The position numbers and the translations under genes are program-made. This document shows positions 37,580 to 46,344 of a stretch of 64,000 bases of DNA, one piece after another. Positions within the stretch are counted from its first letter, which is position 1, and each line of letters starts with the position of its first letter. Source of the DNA: AC-49 sp963817035 (lineage in GTDB: Bacteria; Actinomycetota; Thermoleophilia; Solirubrobacterales; Solirubrobacteraceae); contig CAWFMM010000004.1 in assembly GCA_963817035.1 (NCBI GenBank), positions 248,001-312,000 on the forward strand, given 5' to 3'. Under the pieces are notes generated by a model. It searched no databases. It saw only the letters and a list, made by a program, of their open reading frames with translations, and was not told the origin of the DNA.

Positions 37580-38248
37580 ATGTCCGAGCAGGCGGAGCAA
37601 GCGCCGCAGCGCTGGTCGACGGGACGCATCGACGCGTTCAGCGACGGCGTGTTCGCGATCGCGATCACGCTGTTGATCCTCGAGGTCAAGATCGCTCCGG
37701 CGGATCTCGATCACGTGTGGAAGGCGCTGGTCGACGAGTGGCCGTCGTATCTGGCCTACGTGACGAGCTTCTTCACCGTCGGTGGGGTTTGGCTGGCTCA
37801 TCACGGTCTGTTCACGCGCCTGCGCTACGTCGACCCGGTGCTGATGCGGTTGAACATTCTGTTGCTGATGGTCGTCGCGTTCCTGCCGTTTCCGACCGGC
37901 CTGATGGCCGAGGCGCTGACCGGATCGCGTGGCGCGGAGCGGGCGGCGGTGATCGTCTACGGCGTGACGGCGCTGGTCATCGAACTGCTGATGCAGACCA
38001 TGACCCGCTACGCCGCCGCCCATCCGGAGCTGATGCACGGCGGGGCCGCGCCGACGCCGGCGGCGGGACCGCTCGAGCGCAGCCTCACGCGCGGGACCCT
38101 TCGCACCGTCGGCTACGGACTGGCGATCATCGTCGGGGTGGCCCTGCTGCCGAAGGCCGCCGCGTTCTCGTACTTCCTGGTGGCCGCGGTTGCCGTGCTC
38201 TCGCCGGGTGGCGAAGGCCGGTTGACCCATCTCGGCACCCGCGGTTGA
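37580..38248 (+). CDS. TMEM175-type (DUF1211) potassium channel-like protein
   Basis: 222 residues from ATG 37580. Signature start GRIDAFSDGVFAIAITLLIL (FSDG motif), followed by HGLFTRLRYVD and about six helices. Prokaryotic TMEM175 proteins form K+-selective channels in the cytoplasmic membrane. The start sits ~58 bases after tRNA-Tyr. Confidence 0.9.
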   Translation: MSEQAEQAPQRWSTGRIDAFSDGVFAIAITLLILEVKIAPADLDHVWKALVDEWPSYLAYVTSFFTVGGVWLAHHGLFTRLRYVDPVLMRLNILLLMVVAFLPFPTGLMAEALTGSRGAERAAVIVYGVTALVIELLMQTMTRYAAAHPELMHGGAAPTPAAGPLERSLTRGTLRTVGYGLAIIVGVALLPKAAAFSYFLVAAVAVLSPGGEGRLTHLGTRG

Positions 38249-38294
38249 TCGAGGGTCCTTGTGAGGGGCGGCGCGCGCGTCCGCGCAGTCGTGC

Positions 38295-38867
38295 ATGATG
38301 TCGCTCGCCGTGTCCAAGGTTCGCCTCTTTTCTCTGCTCGCATGCGCCGCGGCTGTCGTGGTCGTCGCGGGCTGCGGGTCCTCCTCGAAGAAGGACGCCT
38401 CGGCGTCGTCGGACACGGCGACGGCGACGAGCACGGTCAAGGGCCCGTCGATCACCGATACGACCGGGACCTACCCCGTCAACCCGAAGCTGACCACGAA
38501 ACCGGTCGTCAAGGCGATCAAGGGGCCGATCCCGCACAAGCTCGTGGTCAAGGATCTCGTCGTCGGGACGGGCCGGGAGGCGAAGACCGGCGACCCACTG
38601 GTCGTCCGCTACGTCGGGGTGCTGGCCAAGAACGGCAAGCAGTTCGACGCAAGCTGGGACCGCAATGCGACGTTCCCGTTCTCGCTCGGCTTGGGTCAGG
38701 TGATTCCCGGCTGGGACAAGGGCCTGGTCGGGATGAAGGTCGGAGGGCGCCGGAGGCTGATCATCCCGCCCGACCTCGCGTACGGCGCGGCGGGCCAGCC
38801 ACCGACGATTCCCGCGAACGCGCCACTTGTGTTCGTGATCGACCTCGTCGCTGACCGCACCGCTTAG
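38295..38867 (+). CDS. FKBP-type peptidyl-prolyl isomerase lipoprotein
   Basis: 190 residues (ATG 38295; ATG 38298 also in frame). Lipobox VVVVAGCGSSSKK gives a diacylated Cys at ~27, so it is anchored outside the membrane. After a Ser/Thr linker the FKBP domain (~85-188) shows VVGTGREAKTGDPLVVRYVG, FPFSLGLGQVIPGWDKGL and LAYGAAGQP. Catalyses Xaa-Pro isomerisation on secreted proteins. Confidence 0.92.
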   Translation: MMSLAVSKVRLFSLLACAAAVVVVAGCGSSSKKDASASSDTATATSTVKGPSITDTTGTYPVNPKLTTKPVVKAIKGPIPHKLVVKDLVVGTGREAKTGDPLVVRYVGVLAKNGKQFDASWDRNATFPFSLGLGQVIPGWDKGLVGMKVGGRRRLIIPPDLAYGAAGQPPTIPANAPLVFVIDLVADRTA

Positions 38868-38945
38868 AAGTCTCGTACTAGCCCTTGGGGCTGTGCGGTC
38901 GCGGTGTCATCATTCGTCGGACAACGGCGAAAGGAGTTCCGGGTC

Positions 38946-39389
38946 ATGGAGTCCTCCACCCCCACGCGCGTGCTGGTTGTCGCCCATCGAACGGCGGCGA
39001 CGGAAGGCTTGCTCGATGCCGTACGGACACGCGCCCAAGCCGGGCCGGCCAGCTTCACCCTGCTGGTCCCCAACGCGCAGTCGGGCTTGCATCGGCTCGT
39101 CGATCCCGAAGACGCGGACGCCGACGATGCCCAGGCCGCCTTGGACGCGGCGCTGCCGCTGCTGTCTGCGGCCGCCGGGGCACCGGTCGCCGGGATGATC
39201 GGCGCTGCCGAGCCGCTGGCGGCGATCCAGGACGCGGTGAATCTGCAGGGCTTCGACGAGATCATCATCTCGACACTGCCGGCCCGGATCAGCAAGTGGC
39301 TGCACCTCGATCTGCCGGCGAAGGCGGGCGGCCTGGGGTTGCCGGTGACGACGGTCACCGCGTCCGATCGCGTGGGCTCAGCAGCCTGA
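38946..39389 (+). CDS. Usp-like small alpha/beta protein
   Basis: 147 residues from ATG 38946, with AAAGGAG 9 bases upstream (preferred over the in-frame 38904 start). Pattern RVLVVAHRTAATEGLLDAV, ...FTLLVPNA..., FDEIIISTLPARISKWLHLDLP, ending VTTVTA, fits the nucleotide-binding-like Usp fold but with no ATP-binding loop. Unknown partner; lies immediately before tRNA-Thr. Confidence 0.75.
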   Translation: MESSTPTRVLVVAHRTAATEGLLDAVRTRAQAGPASFTLLVPNAQSGLHRLVDPEDADADDAQAALDAALPLLSAAAGAPVAGMIGAAEPLAAIQDAVNLQGFDEIIISTLPARISKWLHLDLPAKAGGLGLPVTTVTASDRVGSAA

Positions 39390-39439
39390 CTTCGGCTTTG
39401 CGGCGGGCAGGGCGTGCGTCGTTTAGAGTTGGCCGCCTT

Positions 39440-39512
<73 letters not shown>

Positions 39513-40112
39513 TCGCAGTAAATCCCTGCGAATTGGCCGGTTCTGACGGTGTTTAGTATAGGGTCGTCGTCCATGTTTGACCCCTTCTATTGCCTCCCAG
39601 GGGCGTTCCAGGGGCGTTTCTGACCCCATTCTCCGTTTGAGAACGGGTCACGACGTCGTTGTTAGCGCTCTGGGGCGTTGTCGGCATCGTCTGCGCGAAG
39701 GGGAGCCAGACGTGAAAAGGCGGTGCGCCCGCGCTCCGACTCGAAGCGAGGGCGGCCGTAACATCGAGGCTCCAGCGCGGGGGAGTGATGCTGCTCGCGG
39801 TGTTGCCGTCTTCGTCTAACGCTCCCAGTAGAAGTCGGGAATGAAGCGGGCGGAGGTCCACGATCATTCCTTCAGCAGGCGGTCGGTGAGCACGATCTCG
39901 ACGATCGCCGGAACGGTGTCGATGCGCGCCCAGTCGCGCTGTAGCTCGTAGGCGAGCGAGACCCACCCGATCGGCTTGCGGCCGATACCGCCGCATCACG
40001 GATACACCGACGCGATCGCGACCGTGCGGCGCGTTCGCCCGACAAGTCTCGCGGCAGAGATTCAGCAAAACCTTCTCCCGCCTCGCATCGTGCGCATCGG
40101 TGGTCGGGCGGC
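39513..40112. other. Gene-poor stretch after tRNA-Thr
   Basis: 600 bases without an intact gene. The first ~110 bases contain AGGGGCGTTCC followed by AGGGGCGTTTCTGACCCC, a near repeat. One protein-like fragment on the minus strand is listed separately. The rest shows no convincing coding pattern, consistent with the decayed edge of an integrated element. Confidence 0.5.
39816..39995 (-). pseudogene. Degenerate protein fragment, unrecognised
   Basis: Minus-strand frame 39995-39864 reads with protein-like composition (GRKPIGWVSLAYELQRDWAR, then VPAIVEIVLTDRLLKE) and a TGA at 39864-39866. In the same frame past that stop it continues WTSARFIPDFYWER to a TAG at 39816. It has no start codon and is bounded upstream by a stop, so it looks like the tail of a decayed gene with an internal stop. 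No family recognised. Confidence 0.3.
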
Positions 40113-40937
40113 TCAGCCGATCTTGAGTGCGCCGTCGGCGTCGGGCGGCGCCGGGATGCTCGTCAGCACGGAGAGCGTGTCTCCGGCGGCGGGGGCGCTG
40201 CCGGGGTCGATCGCGGTGCACGTCCCGAGGGGGTCGAGTTGGTAGAACGTGGCGGCTGGAGGCACCGTCGCTGTCGCCGTCGAGAACTTCCACGCGCGCG
40301 GGACCCCGGGAGGCTTGAACGGGTTTGTCTTGTCGATCGCGCGGTACACCCATCGGCCTTGGCTGCCGAAAAAGCGCAGCCAGTACGTCGCGGGGTCCGA
40401 GCCGGTCGCGCCGAGGTACGCGGTCCCGATGCATCGCGAGTCCATGAACGCCGGCGAGCTGAAGTCCGGACTGGTGGGGTACAGCTTGCCGTTGGGGAGA
40501 TAGTCGTAGAAGCCGCCGTCCGCTCGCAGCACCGTGTAAGTCGTGATCGGGTAGCTCTGGAGGCCCCCGGGAATGAGGGTGGTCGCCTTCGCGAACAGGC
40601 CCACGAGGTTGCCGGCGCTGTCGTGCACCTGCAGTTGGGCGCCCGGAAGGCCGTCCTTCCCGTTCGCGCCGTTCGTTCCGTTCGAGCCGTCGGCGGCGTT
40701 CTTGCCGTTGGTGCCGTTCTTGCCGTTCTTGCCGACGCTCCAGGTCATCTTCCTGGAGCCCTTCGGGCACTTCTTCTTCGCCTGCTTGGCGGTGAGGATC
40801 CTGGCCACACCCGTCTTGGTCTTCACGCAGGCGGTGATCGTGGTCGCCGATGCGGCCGAGGCGGTGGTGGGGAGGGTCACAGCGAGGGCAGCGACGATGA
40901 CGGCGGCCGGCGTCAGGAGGCGGGTGAGCAGCGACAT
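40113..40937 (-). CDS. Secreted protein with cysteine N-domain and collagen-like triplets (copy 1)
   Basis: 274 residues. Signal peptide (AAVIVAALAVTLPTTASA); N-domain TITACVKTKTGVARIL with KQAKKKCPKGSRKMTWS (two Cys, Lys-rich); a short collagen-like Gly-x-x tract (GKNGKNGTNGKN); then LQVHDSAGNLVG and a beta-rich C-terminal domain (~110-274) with Cys pairs (DSRCIG ... LGTCTAID). Two related copies lie directly upstream in tandem. The N-domain plus collagen-like tract is a common actinobacterial surface-protein layout. Probably an extracellular fibre-like or binding protein. Confidence 0.8.
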   Translation of the reverse strand: MSLLTRLLTPAAVIVAALAVTLPTTASAASATTITACVKTKTGVARILTAKQAKKKCPKGSRKMTWSVGKNGKNGTNGKNAADGSNGTNGANGKDGLPGAQLQVHDSAGNLVGLFAKATTLIPGGLQSYPITTYTVLRADGGFYDYLPNGKLYPTSPDFSSPAFMDSRCIGTAYLGATGSDPATYWLRFFGSQGRWVYRAIDKTNPFKPPGVPRAWKFSTATATVPPAATFYQLDPLGTCTAIDPGSAPAAGDTLSVLTSIPAPPDADGALKIG

Positions 40938-40938
40938 G

Positions 40939-41682
40939 TCAGCCCACCACGATCGGGCCGGCGCCGTCGGGGGGCGCGGGGACGCTCCTCAGCACGGGCA
41001 GCATCTGCCCGGCCGAAGGAAAGGCGGGGTCGATCGCGATGCACGCACCGGTGTTGACCTGCGCGTAGAAGGTACCCACCACCGGCGGCACCGTCATCGT
41101 CGCGCCGGTGAACGCCCACGCCCGCGCGGGCCCGAACTGGAGATCGGTCGGGTCGGTGGAATCGATCGGCCGATAGACCCATCGGCTCGAGTCGCTCACT
41201 CCGGACAGGAGGGATGGCAGGGCCGCCCACAGGTACGCCGTATCGGCGCACGCCGCATCACGGAACAGCGGCACGGTCTTGAAGGTGGCATCGGACGGGA
41301 GCAGGCGTCCGTCCGCGGAGTACTGGTAGAGACCCCCGTTGGGCCCGAGCACGTTGTAGACGGCGGGGGTGATGCTGGCGAACGCGAACGCGAGCGCGGG
41401 GGCGACGGTGCCGGCGTACGCGCCCAGCAGGTTGCCGGCGCTGTCGTGCACCGGGATCACACCGCTGGCGCCGGCCGCGCCGTTCGCCCCGTCCGTGCCG
41501 TTCTTGCCGCTGGCGCCGGCGCCGTTCTTGCCGTTGGTGCCGTTCTTGCCCTTCACGCTCCAGGTGACCTTCTTGGAGACCTTCGGGCACTTCTTCTTCG
41601 CCTGCTTGGCGGTGAGGATCTTGACCGCTCCGGTCTTGGTCTTCACGCAGGCCGTGATCGTGGTCGAGGACGCGGCCGAGGC
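40939..41682 (-). pseudogene. Collagen-like secreted protein copy 2, lacking its start and signal peptide
   Basis: The frame ending at 40939 encodes ASAASSTTITACVKTKTGAVK, the Lys-rich Cys domain, a Gly-x-x tract (GKNGTNGKNGAGASGKNGTD), PVHDSAGNLLGAYAG and the full C-terminal domain with DAACADTAYLW and GACIAIDP. Upstream of 41682 no signal peptide or start exists: the sequence runs instead into the truncated copy 3 in another frame. It is therefore probably not translated on its own. Confidence 0.65.
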
Positions 41683-42086
41683 GGGCCGAGGCTGGCCGCG
41701 CTGGACCCGGCGTACGCGCCCAACAGGTTGCCGGCACTGTCGTGCACCTGAAGGACGCCGCTGGTCCCGCCCGGGCCGTCGCTGCCGTTGGCGCCGTTGT
41801 TGCCGTTGGTGGTCGTGCCGTCGACGCCGTTGGTGCCGTTCTTGCCGCTCGTGCCCTTCACGCTCCAGGTGACCTTCTTGGAGCCCTTCGGGCACTTCTT
41901 CTTCGCCTGCTTGGCGGTGAGGATCCTGGCCGCACCCGTCTTCGTCTTCACGCAGGCGGTGATCCTGGTTGCGGCCGCAGCGCTCGCGGTCGTGGGGAGT
42001 GCTGCTGCGAGAAGGGCGGCAGCGATGGCCGCCAACACAACCGAACGTCTGCGTGCGGACAGAAAAACGACCGTAGCAGCTAGCAA
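41643..42086 (-). pseudogene. Collagen-like secreted protein copy 3, truncated by fusion to copy 2
   Basis: Start uncertain: TTG 42086 or the better-placed CTG 42062/GTG 42038, giving a signal peptide (RRRSVVLAAIAAALLAAALPTTASA is present; keep in mind the start is uncertain). Then TRITACVKTKTGAARIL, KQAKKKCPKGSKKVTWS, a Gly-x-x tract and LQVHDSAGNLLGAYAGSS. At about 41685-41700 it runs out of frame into the signal-peptide end of copy 2, and the whole C-terminal domain is lost. Confidence 0.65.
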
Positions 42087-42606
42087 GTGGCGTTGCGCCA
42101 ACTCAGAAATCCGCCGCCAGGCCAGGGCCGACCGTCCTGTCGCACGTCGCGGTGAGCGGTCCTTCGCAGGGGTGCCGATGAGCGCAGCTCGGACGATGCG
42201 CTGGTCGTTTCGCACCGCGCGGTTGGTCGGTGCGCCCGGCGCTGACCGACCTGAACGAGCCGGAGGACTGGCCGTGGCGCCGACGGCGTCGAGCGTCCCG
42301 GCTGCCAGCAGCTTCGCTAACGCCAACGCATCCAACCGGGTCGGTTCGCTCGCGCCTGCCGGATCCCGGTGTCGGTCGGGCTGACAACGAGCACCCGGGC
42401 GGGCCGATGATGGCCTGTACACCGACCCGGAGGTCCCCGAAGGTGTTCGGGGTGCTCAGGAATTGTCGGATTTCATCGAACTGTCGTTCGCGGAAATGCC
42501 GGGGCTTTCGATCACGGCGGCGAGCGAGCGAGCCGGTGTTGGCTCAAGCGGGTGTTCGTCCGGCCGGGGGTTTGAGCCCGGCCGGACGACATCGGGCAGC
42601 TGGCGA
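42087..42606. other. Intergenic stretch without supported gene
   Basis: 520 bases upstream of the collagen-like genes and downstream of the His/Pro-rich gene. Candidate frames have no ribosome-binding site, known motif or protein-like composition. It holds one strong hairpin (42557-42588) and presumably the promoter of the collagen-like genes. Confidence 0.5.
42557..42588 (-). terminator. Hairpin terminator of the His/Pro-rich gene
   Basis: CGTCCGGCCGGG (42557-42568) and CCCGGCCGGACG (42577-42588) form a perfect 12-bp stem with an 8-base loop, 18 bases after the stop of the 43158-42607 gene. No T-run, as often in high-GC actinobacteria. Confidence 0.7.
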
Positions 42607-43158
42607 TCAGGTGCTACCGCCGCCTCCGCCCGCCGGCGGTGCCGGGGTGGTATCGGCCGGTGGTGTCGGGGTGGTGTCGGTCGGCGGTGCGGGGGTGGTG
42701 TCGGTCGGGGGCGTCGTGTCGCCGCCGTGATGGCCGTGGCCGTGATGCGGTTGCGGGTGGCTCGGCTGGTTCGTCGAGTCATCGTCGCCGGTCGGGGGCG
42801 GGGTGCCGGTGTCGGGCGGCGGTGCCGGGGTGGTGTCGGTCGGAGGCGTCGTTGTGCCGCCGTCGTCGCCTGGGCCGCAGATCGAGAGCGAGGGCGAGTG
42901 CGACGCCGCGCCCACGAGTCCGCGCCCGTGGCCGGGCTTCTGGTACAGGTGGTGACGGTAGCGGTTGGACGGCTGGCGGACCGGCGGGTCCTGGGCGTCA
43001 AGGGTGCCGCCCAGCGAGTGCTTGCTTGCCGTGTTGCAGACCGGTGGGTTCGACGGGTTCGACGCGTTCGTCTTGACGCATGCGTGCGCAACTGCCGCGA
43101 CGCCGCAGGTGAGCGTGGCGGCGAGTGCGGCGGTACGCCCGAGGAGGAATTGGGGCAT
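42607..43158 (-). CDS. Secreted His/Pro/Thr-rich protein
   Basis: 183 residues, ATG with a CAGGAGA ribosome-binding site. Signal peptide (RTAALAATLTCGVAAVAHA) and a short region with Cys residues (HACVKTNAS, VCNTAS, SICGPG). The last ~85 residues are Thr-Pro repeats (TTPPTDTTPAPPPDTG, repeated) with a His-rich patch (HPQPHHGHGHHGG), which could bind metal. No known domain. Low complexity of this kind suits a cell-wall-spanning or surface protein. Confidence 0.75.
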   Translation of the reverse strand: MPQFLLGRTAALAATLTCGVAAVAHACVKTNASNPSNPPVCNTASKHSLGGTLDAQDPPVRQPSNRYRHHLYQKPGHGRGLVGAASHSPSLSICGPGDDGGTTTPPTDTTPAPPPDTGTPPPTGDDDSTNQPSHPQPHHGHGHHGGDTTPPTDTTPAPPTDTTPTPPADTTPAPPAGGGGGST

Positions 43159-43332
43159 TGCTGTGTTCTCCTGATTGCTTGAGGCAAGGCACCATGAGCG
43201 ATGCCTTCCTGGAGGGTTGCGTCGGCCGCGCGTCGTCGACCTGTGGCGCAACGGACGGATGGTCGGCGGACACATATTCGGCCTCATTTCCGGTGTGCTG
43301 TTGGCGGCGACTATCGACCGGCCGCGTCGGTG

Positions 43333-43629
43333 TCACGCGCGGACCGTCGGCGTGGTGCCCGCTACGAATGCGGCGTGCACCGGGTAGTCGTTCACCTCTG
43401 TCGGGTCGGGGATCCCATGGTGGGCGCGCAGCGCGCGGAACCCCTCACCACCGACGAATGCCTCGAACACGTCCCGGCTCGGGCACGTGTCGACGATCAC
43501 GATCCCGTCCGGCGCCCGCAGGCACAGGTGTGCGATGAACTCTTCGGTCGGCATCTCGGCGGCCATCGCGTCGTAGCGGCGCATGAGGTCGTCGGGATCG
43601 CCGTCGAACTTCCAGATCGAGGCGTGCAT
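43333..43629 (-). CDS. Small ABM-like (dimeric alpha/beta barrel) protein
   Basis: 98 residues. The pattern MHASIWKFDGDPDDLMRRYD, EMPTEEFIAHLCLRAPDGI, VIVDTCPSRDVFEAFV fits the ferredoxin-like fold of antibiotic-biosynthesis-monooxygenase (ABM)-like and stress-responsive domains. Four bases before the cupin gene stop in the same direction, so it follows the cupin gene in one operon. Function unknown. Confidence 0.65.
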   Translation of the reverse strand: MHASIWKFDGDPDDLMRRYDAMAAEMPTEEFIAHLCLRAPDGIVIVDTCPSRDVFEAFVGGEGFRALRAHHGIPDPTEVNDYPVHAAFVAGTTPTVRA

Positions 43630-43633
43630 GGGG

Positions 43634-44011
43634 TCACACCGCCCCGAGCGCGGCGAGGTTGCGGGCGATGGCCTGCATCGTGCGTCCGAGCTCCTCGGTC
43701 GGGCTGAACTCGATCAACTCCGTGCCGGCCGTGATCGCGGGGACGTGCCCCGGGGGGGCGTAGTACGCGTCGCCAGCGTTGTAGGTCTCGTCATGGTCGC
43801 CGAAGGCGAACCTCGCCTGGCCGCGCACGACGTAACCCCAGTGCGGACTCTGACAGCGGTCGTCGGGCAGGCCCTGCATCAGCGGCGCCGCGTCCGCGTC
43901 CTCGCGGAAGGTCTCGAAGCCGACGGTGTAGCCGCCGAGCTCCTCGTAGCGGCCCTCCATCAACCCCATGTCCTCGACGCGCGAGGCGGTCTCCCTGGAT
44001 GCCTTCGGCAT
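43634..44011 (-). CDS. Cupin-domain protein
   Basis: 125 residues from ATG 44011 with an AGGAGC ribosome-binding site. A cupin beta-barrel with motif 1-like HWGYVVRGQARFAFGD (H for metal) and motif 2 AGDAYYAPPGHVPAI. Small cupins of this type bind a metal and may be sensors or isomerases. Operon partner of the ABM-like gene downstream, and ~30 bases after the amidase stop. Confidence 0.8.
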   Translation of the reverse strand: MPKASRETASRVEDMGLMEGRYEELGGYTVGFETFREDADAAPLMQGLPDDRCQSPHWGYVVRGQARFAFGDHDETYNAGDAYYAPPGHVPAITAGTELIEFSPTEELGRTMQAIARNLAALGAV

Positions 44012-44039
44012 GTGTTCGCTCCTGTTCTGGTTGGTATTG

Positions 44040-45464
44040 CTATCGGTGTGGACGGTGTGGACGCCAGCCGACGCTCTGTTCGAGCTGGGCGGCCAGCGCC
44101 AACAGCAGGTCGTCACGGCCGGGAGGGCCGACGAGCTGGACGCCGACCGGGACGCCGTCCGCGGTTTCGTGGATCGGCAGCGAGATCGCGGGCTGGCCGG
44201 TGACGCTCCAGATCCGCACGAGCGTGCTGAAGCGCACCGCGTCGTCGGTGACGCCCGCCCGTGACTCCAGGCCGCCGACGGCCGCGGGTAGGCGGGTCAG
44301 GGTCGGCGTGACGAGCACCGATCCGTCGGGCCACGACGACAGGACGCGACGAGTGAACGCCCACAGGCGTTCCGCCGCCTCGAGGTGGTCGACGAGCGCC
44401 ACCGGCGCCGACTCGATCAGCCAGCCGCGCGTCGCCGGCTCCAGGCGCTGCGGATCGACCGACCGGCCGTGCAGTCGCTCGACCACGCGGACGACATGCT
44501 GCAGGGTGCCGGTCGCGAACCGCTCCCAGCTCGCGGGGAACGCCTCGTCGTCCCAGTCCGGGGTGCCGTCGCGGACGTCGTGGCCGAGGTCGGCGAGCGC
44601 CTGGGCCGCGCGCCGCGCGGCCGCGCGCGGCTCGCCGTCGACGGGAACCCCGAGCGGGGCGCCGAGCGCGACACGGATCGGCACCCGCCCCGGCGCCCGG
44701 CGCGTGGCCTGCACGAACGACGTCGTGGGCCGCGGCGCGTGGTGGCGGTCGCCGGGCTCGCAGCCCGCGATCGCGTCGAGCGCGGTGGCGGTGTCGAGCA
44801 CGGTTCGCGTGAGGACCGAGTCGACGGGGACGCCGGCACCGATGTCGCCGAAGTCCGGGCCGATCGAGACGCGCCCGCGGCTCGGCTTGAGCCCGACGAG
44901 ACCACAGCACGACGCCGGGATGCGGATCGAGCCGCCCATGTCGCTGCCGTCGGCCAGCGCCACCATCCCGGCCGCGACGGCAGCGGCGCTCCCGCCCGAG
45001 GAGCCGCCCGCGGACAGGCTCGCGGCCCATGGGTTGCGGGTCGGGCCGTAGCGCGCGTTCTCGGTCACCGGTCGCAGGCCGAGCTCCGGGGTGTTCGTCT
45101 TCCCGACGACGATCGCGCCCGCCTCGCGCAGACGCCGCACGTGCGCGCTGTCGTGGTCGGCGACCCAGTCCCCGAATGCGCTTGTGCCCTCGCTCGTCGG
45201 CAGACCGTCGGTGGCCGAGAGGAGATCCTTGAGGGCGATCGGGACGCCGCACAGGGGGCGCGGGTCGCCGGACCCGATGGCGTCGGCCTCGGCCAGGGCC
45301 CGCTCGGGACAGAGATGGACGAACGCGCCCAGCGCCGGATCGCGGCGCTCGATCCGCGCAAGCGCGGCCTCGACGAGCTCGCGCGCCGACAGCTCCCCGT
45401 CGCGGACCAGTTGGGCCTGCTCGGTGGCGCTCAGCGCCAGAACGTCGGGTGCGATCAACGGCAT
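44040..45464 (-). CDS. Amidase (amidase-signature family)
   Basis: 474 residues. The Ser-cisSer-Lys triad is intact: K79 in GVPIALKDLL, S155 in SAGGSSGGSAAA, S179 in GSDMGGSIRIPA. Hydrolyses amide bonds; substrate unknown (may be glutamyl-tRNA amidotransferase A-like or a catabolic amidase; no gatB/gatC nearby, so not GatA). First gene of an amidase-cupin-ABM operon. Divergent from the BTAD regulator with an 88-base gap. Confidence 0.9.
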   Translation of the reverse strand: MPLIAPDVLALSATEQAQLVRDGELSARELVEAALARIERRDPALGAFVHLCPERALAEADAIGSGDPRPLCGVPIALKDLLSATDGLPTSEGTSAFGDWVADHDSAHVRRLREAGAIVVGKTNTPELGLRPVTENARYGPTRNPWAASLSAGGSSGGSAAAVAAGMVALADGSDMGGSIRIPASCCGLVGLKPSRGRVSIGPDFGDIGAGVPVDSVLTRTVLDTATALDAIAGCEPGDRHHAPRPTTSFVQATRRAPGRVPIRVALGAPLGVPVDGEPRAAARRAAQALADLGHDVRDGTPDWDDEAFPASWERFATGTLQHVVRVVERLHGRSVDPQRLEPATRGWLIESAPVALVDHLEAAERLWAFTRRVLSSWPDGSVLVTPTLTRLPAAVGGLESRAGVTDDAVRFSTLVRIWSVTGQPAISLPIHETADGVPVGVQLVGPPGRDDLLLALAAQLEQSVGWRPHRPHR

Positions 45465-45552
45465 GGCGCCAGGATCGCGGTGCATCGCAACCACAGCGTC
45501 ACTGCAGCGGCATTGTCTCGTCACCCGCGGTGGCTCCGGTTAGGCTCATCCG

Positions 45553-46344
45553 ATGCTGCAGGTACGGGTGCTCGGGGAGCTTGAGTTGGAGCTCGCGGGC
45601 GAGCCGATCGAGCCGCCGCGCCGGGGCCCGGCGCGCAGCCTGCTCGGATGGCTCGCGCTCCATCCCGGGCCGCACGCCCGGTCCACGGTGGCGGGGCGCT
45701 TGTGGCCGAACGTGCTCGACACGAGCGCACGGGCCAGCCTGCGTACGTCCCTGTCGGCGCTGCGCGCGGCGATCGGTGGCGCGGCCCTCGCGGCCGATCG
45801 TGCGCACGTCGGCCTGGCGGACGTATGGGTCGACGTGCGCGAGTTCGAGCGGCTGCGCGCCGCGGGGCGCGCGGAGGAGGCACTCGCACTGTGCCGCGGC
45901 GAGCTGCTGGCCGGACTGGACGAGGACTGGGTCCTCGCCGCGCGCGACGCGCACCGCGACGCGCAGGCCGAGTTGCTGGCGGCACTCGCGCGCGACCGGG
46001 CCGACCGCGGCGATCCGGACGCCGCGGTCGTCCTCGCGCGCCGCCGCGCCGCGCTGGACCCACTGGACGAGTCGGCGCACTGCGACCTGATGCGCCTGCT
46101 CGCCGACGCCGGGGACCGCGCCGGCGCGCTCGCCGCCAACGAACGGTTCGCCGAGCGTCTGCGCCGGCAGCTCGGCGTCGCGCCGTCGCCGGTGACACGG
46201 GAGCTCGTCGCGGCGCTGCGAGCCGGACCGTCATCGCCGCGCCCGCCGTGCGCCGCGGCGCCCGCACTGCCCGCGCGCCTCGCCGACCGCCCAGCGCCGC
46301 GGCCGGCTCGCGGGCCGCGACGCGGAGCTGGCGCAGCTTCGTGA
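45553..46344 (+). CDS. BTAD/SARP-type regulator, N-terminal part (before frameshift)
   Basis: 263 residues. N-terminal OmpR-like winged helix (VRVLGELELELAGEPIEPPR) and a bacterial transcriptional activation domain (residues ~95-245, with FAERLRRQLGVAPSP). The protein should continue into the ATPase in the other frame; after ~residue 240 (near 46270-46305) this frame gives an Arg/Ala-rich run and a stop at 46344. So this is the front half of a split BTAD-ATPase regulator, not a complete SARP. Confidence 0.8.
   Translation: MLQVRVLGELELELAGEPIEPPRRGPARSLLGWLALHPGPHARSTVAGRLWPNVLDTSARASLRTSLSALRAAIGGAALAADRAHVGLADVWVDVREFERLRAAGRAEEALALCRGELLAGLDEDWVLAARDAHRDAQAELLAALARDRADRGDPDAAVVLARRRAALDPLDESAHCDLMRLLADAGDRAGALAANERFAERLRRQLGVAPSPVTRELVAALRAGPSSPRPPCAAAPALPARLADRPAPRPARGPRRGAGAAS

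Noticed and set aside
39577..39819. 80-codon plus-strand frame after tRNA-Thr
   Set aside because: No ribosome-binding site or motif, and it lies antisense to the minus-strand fragment edge; not supported as a gene.
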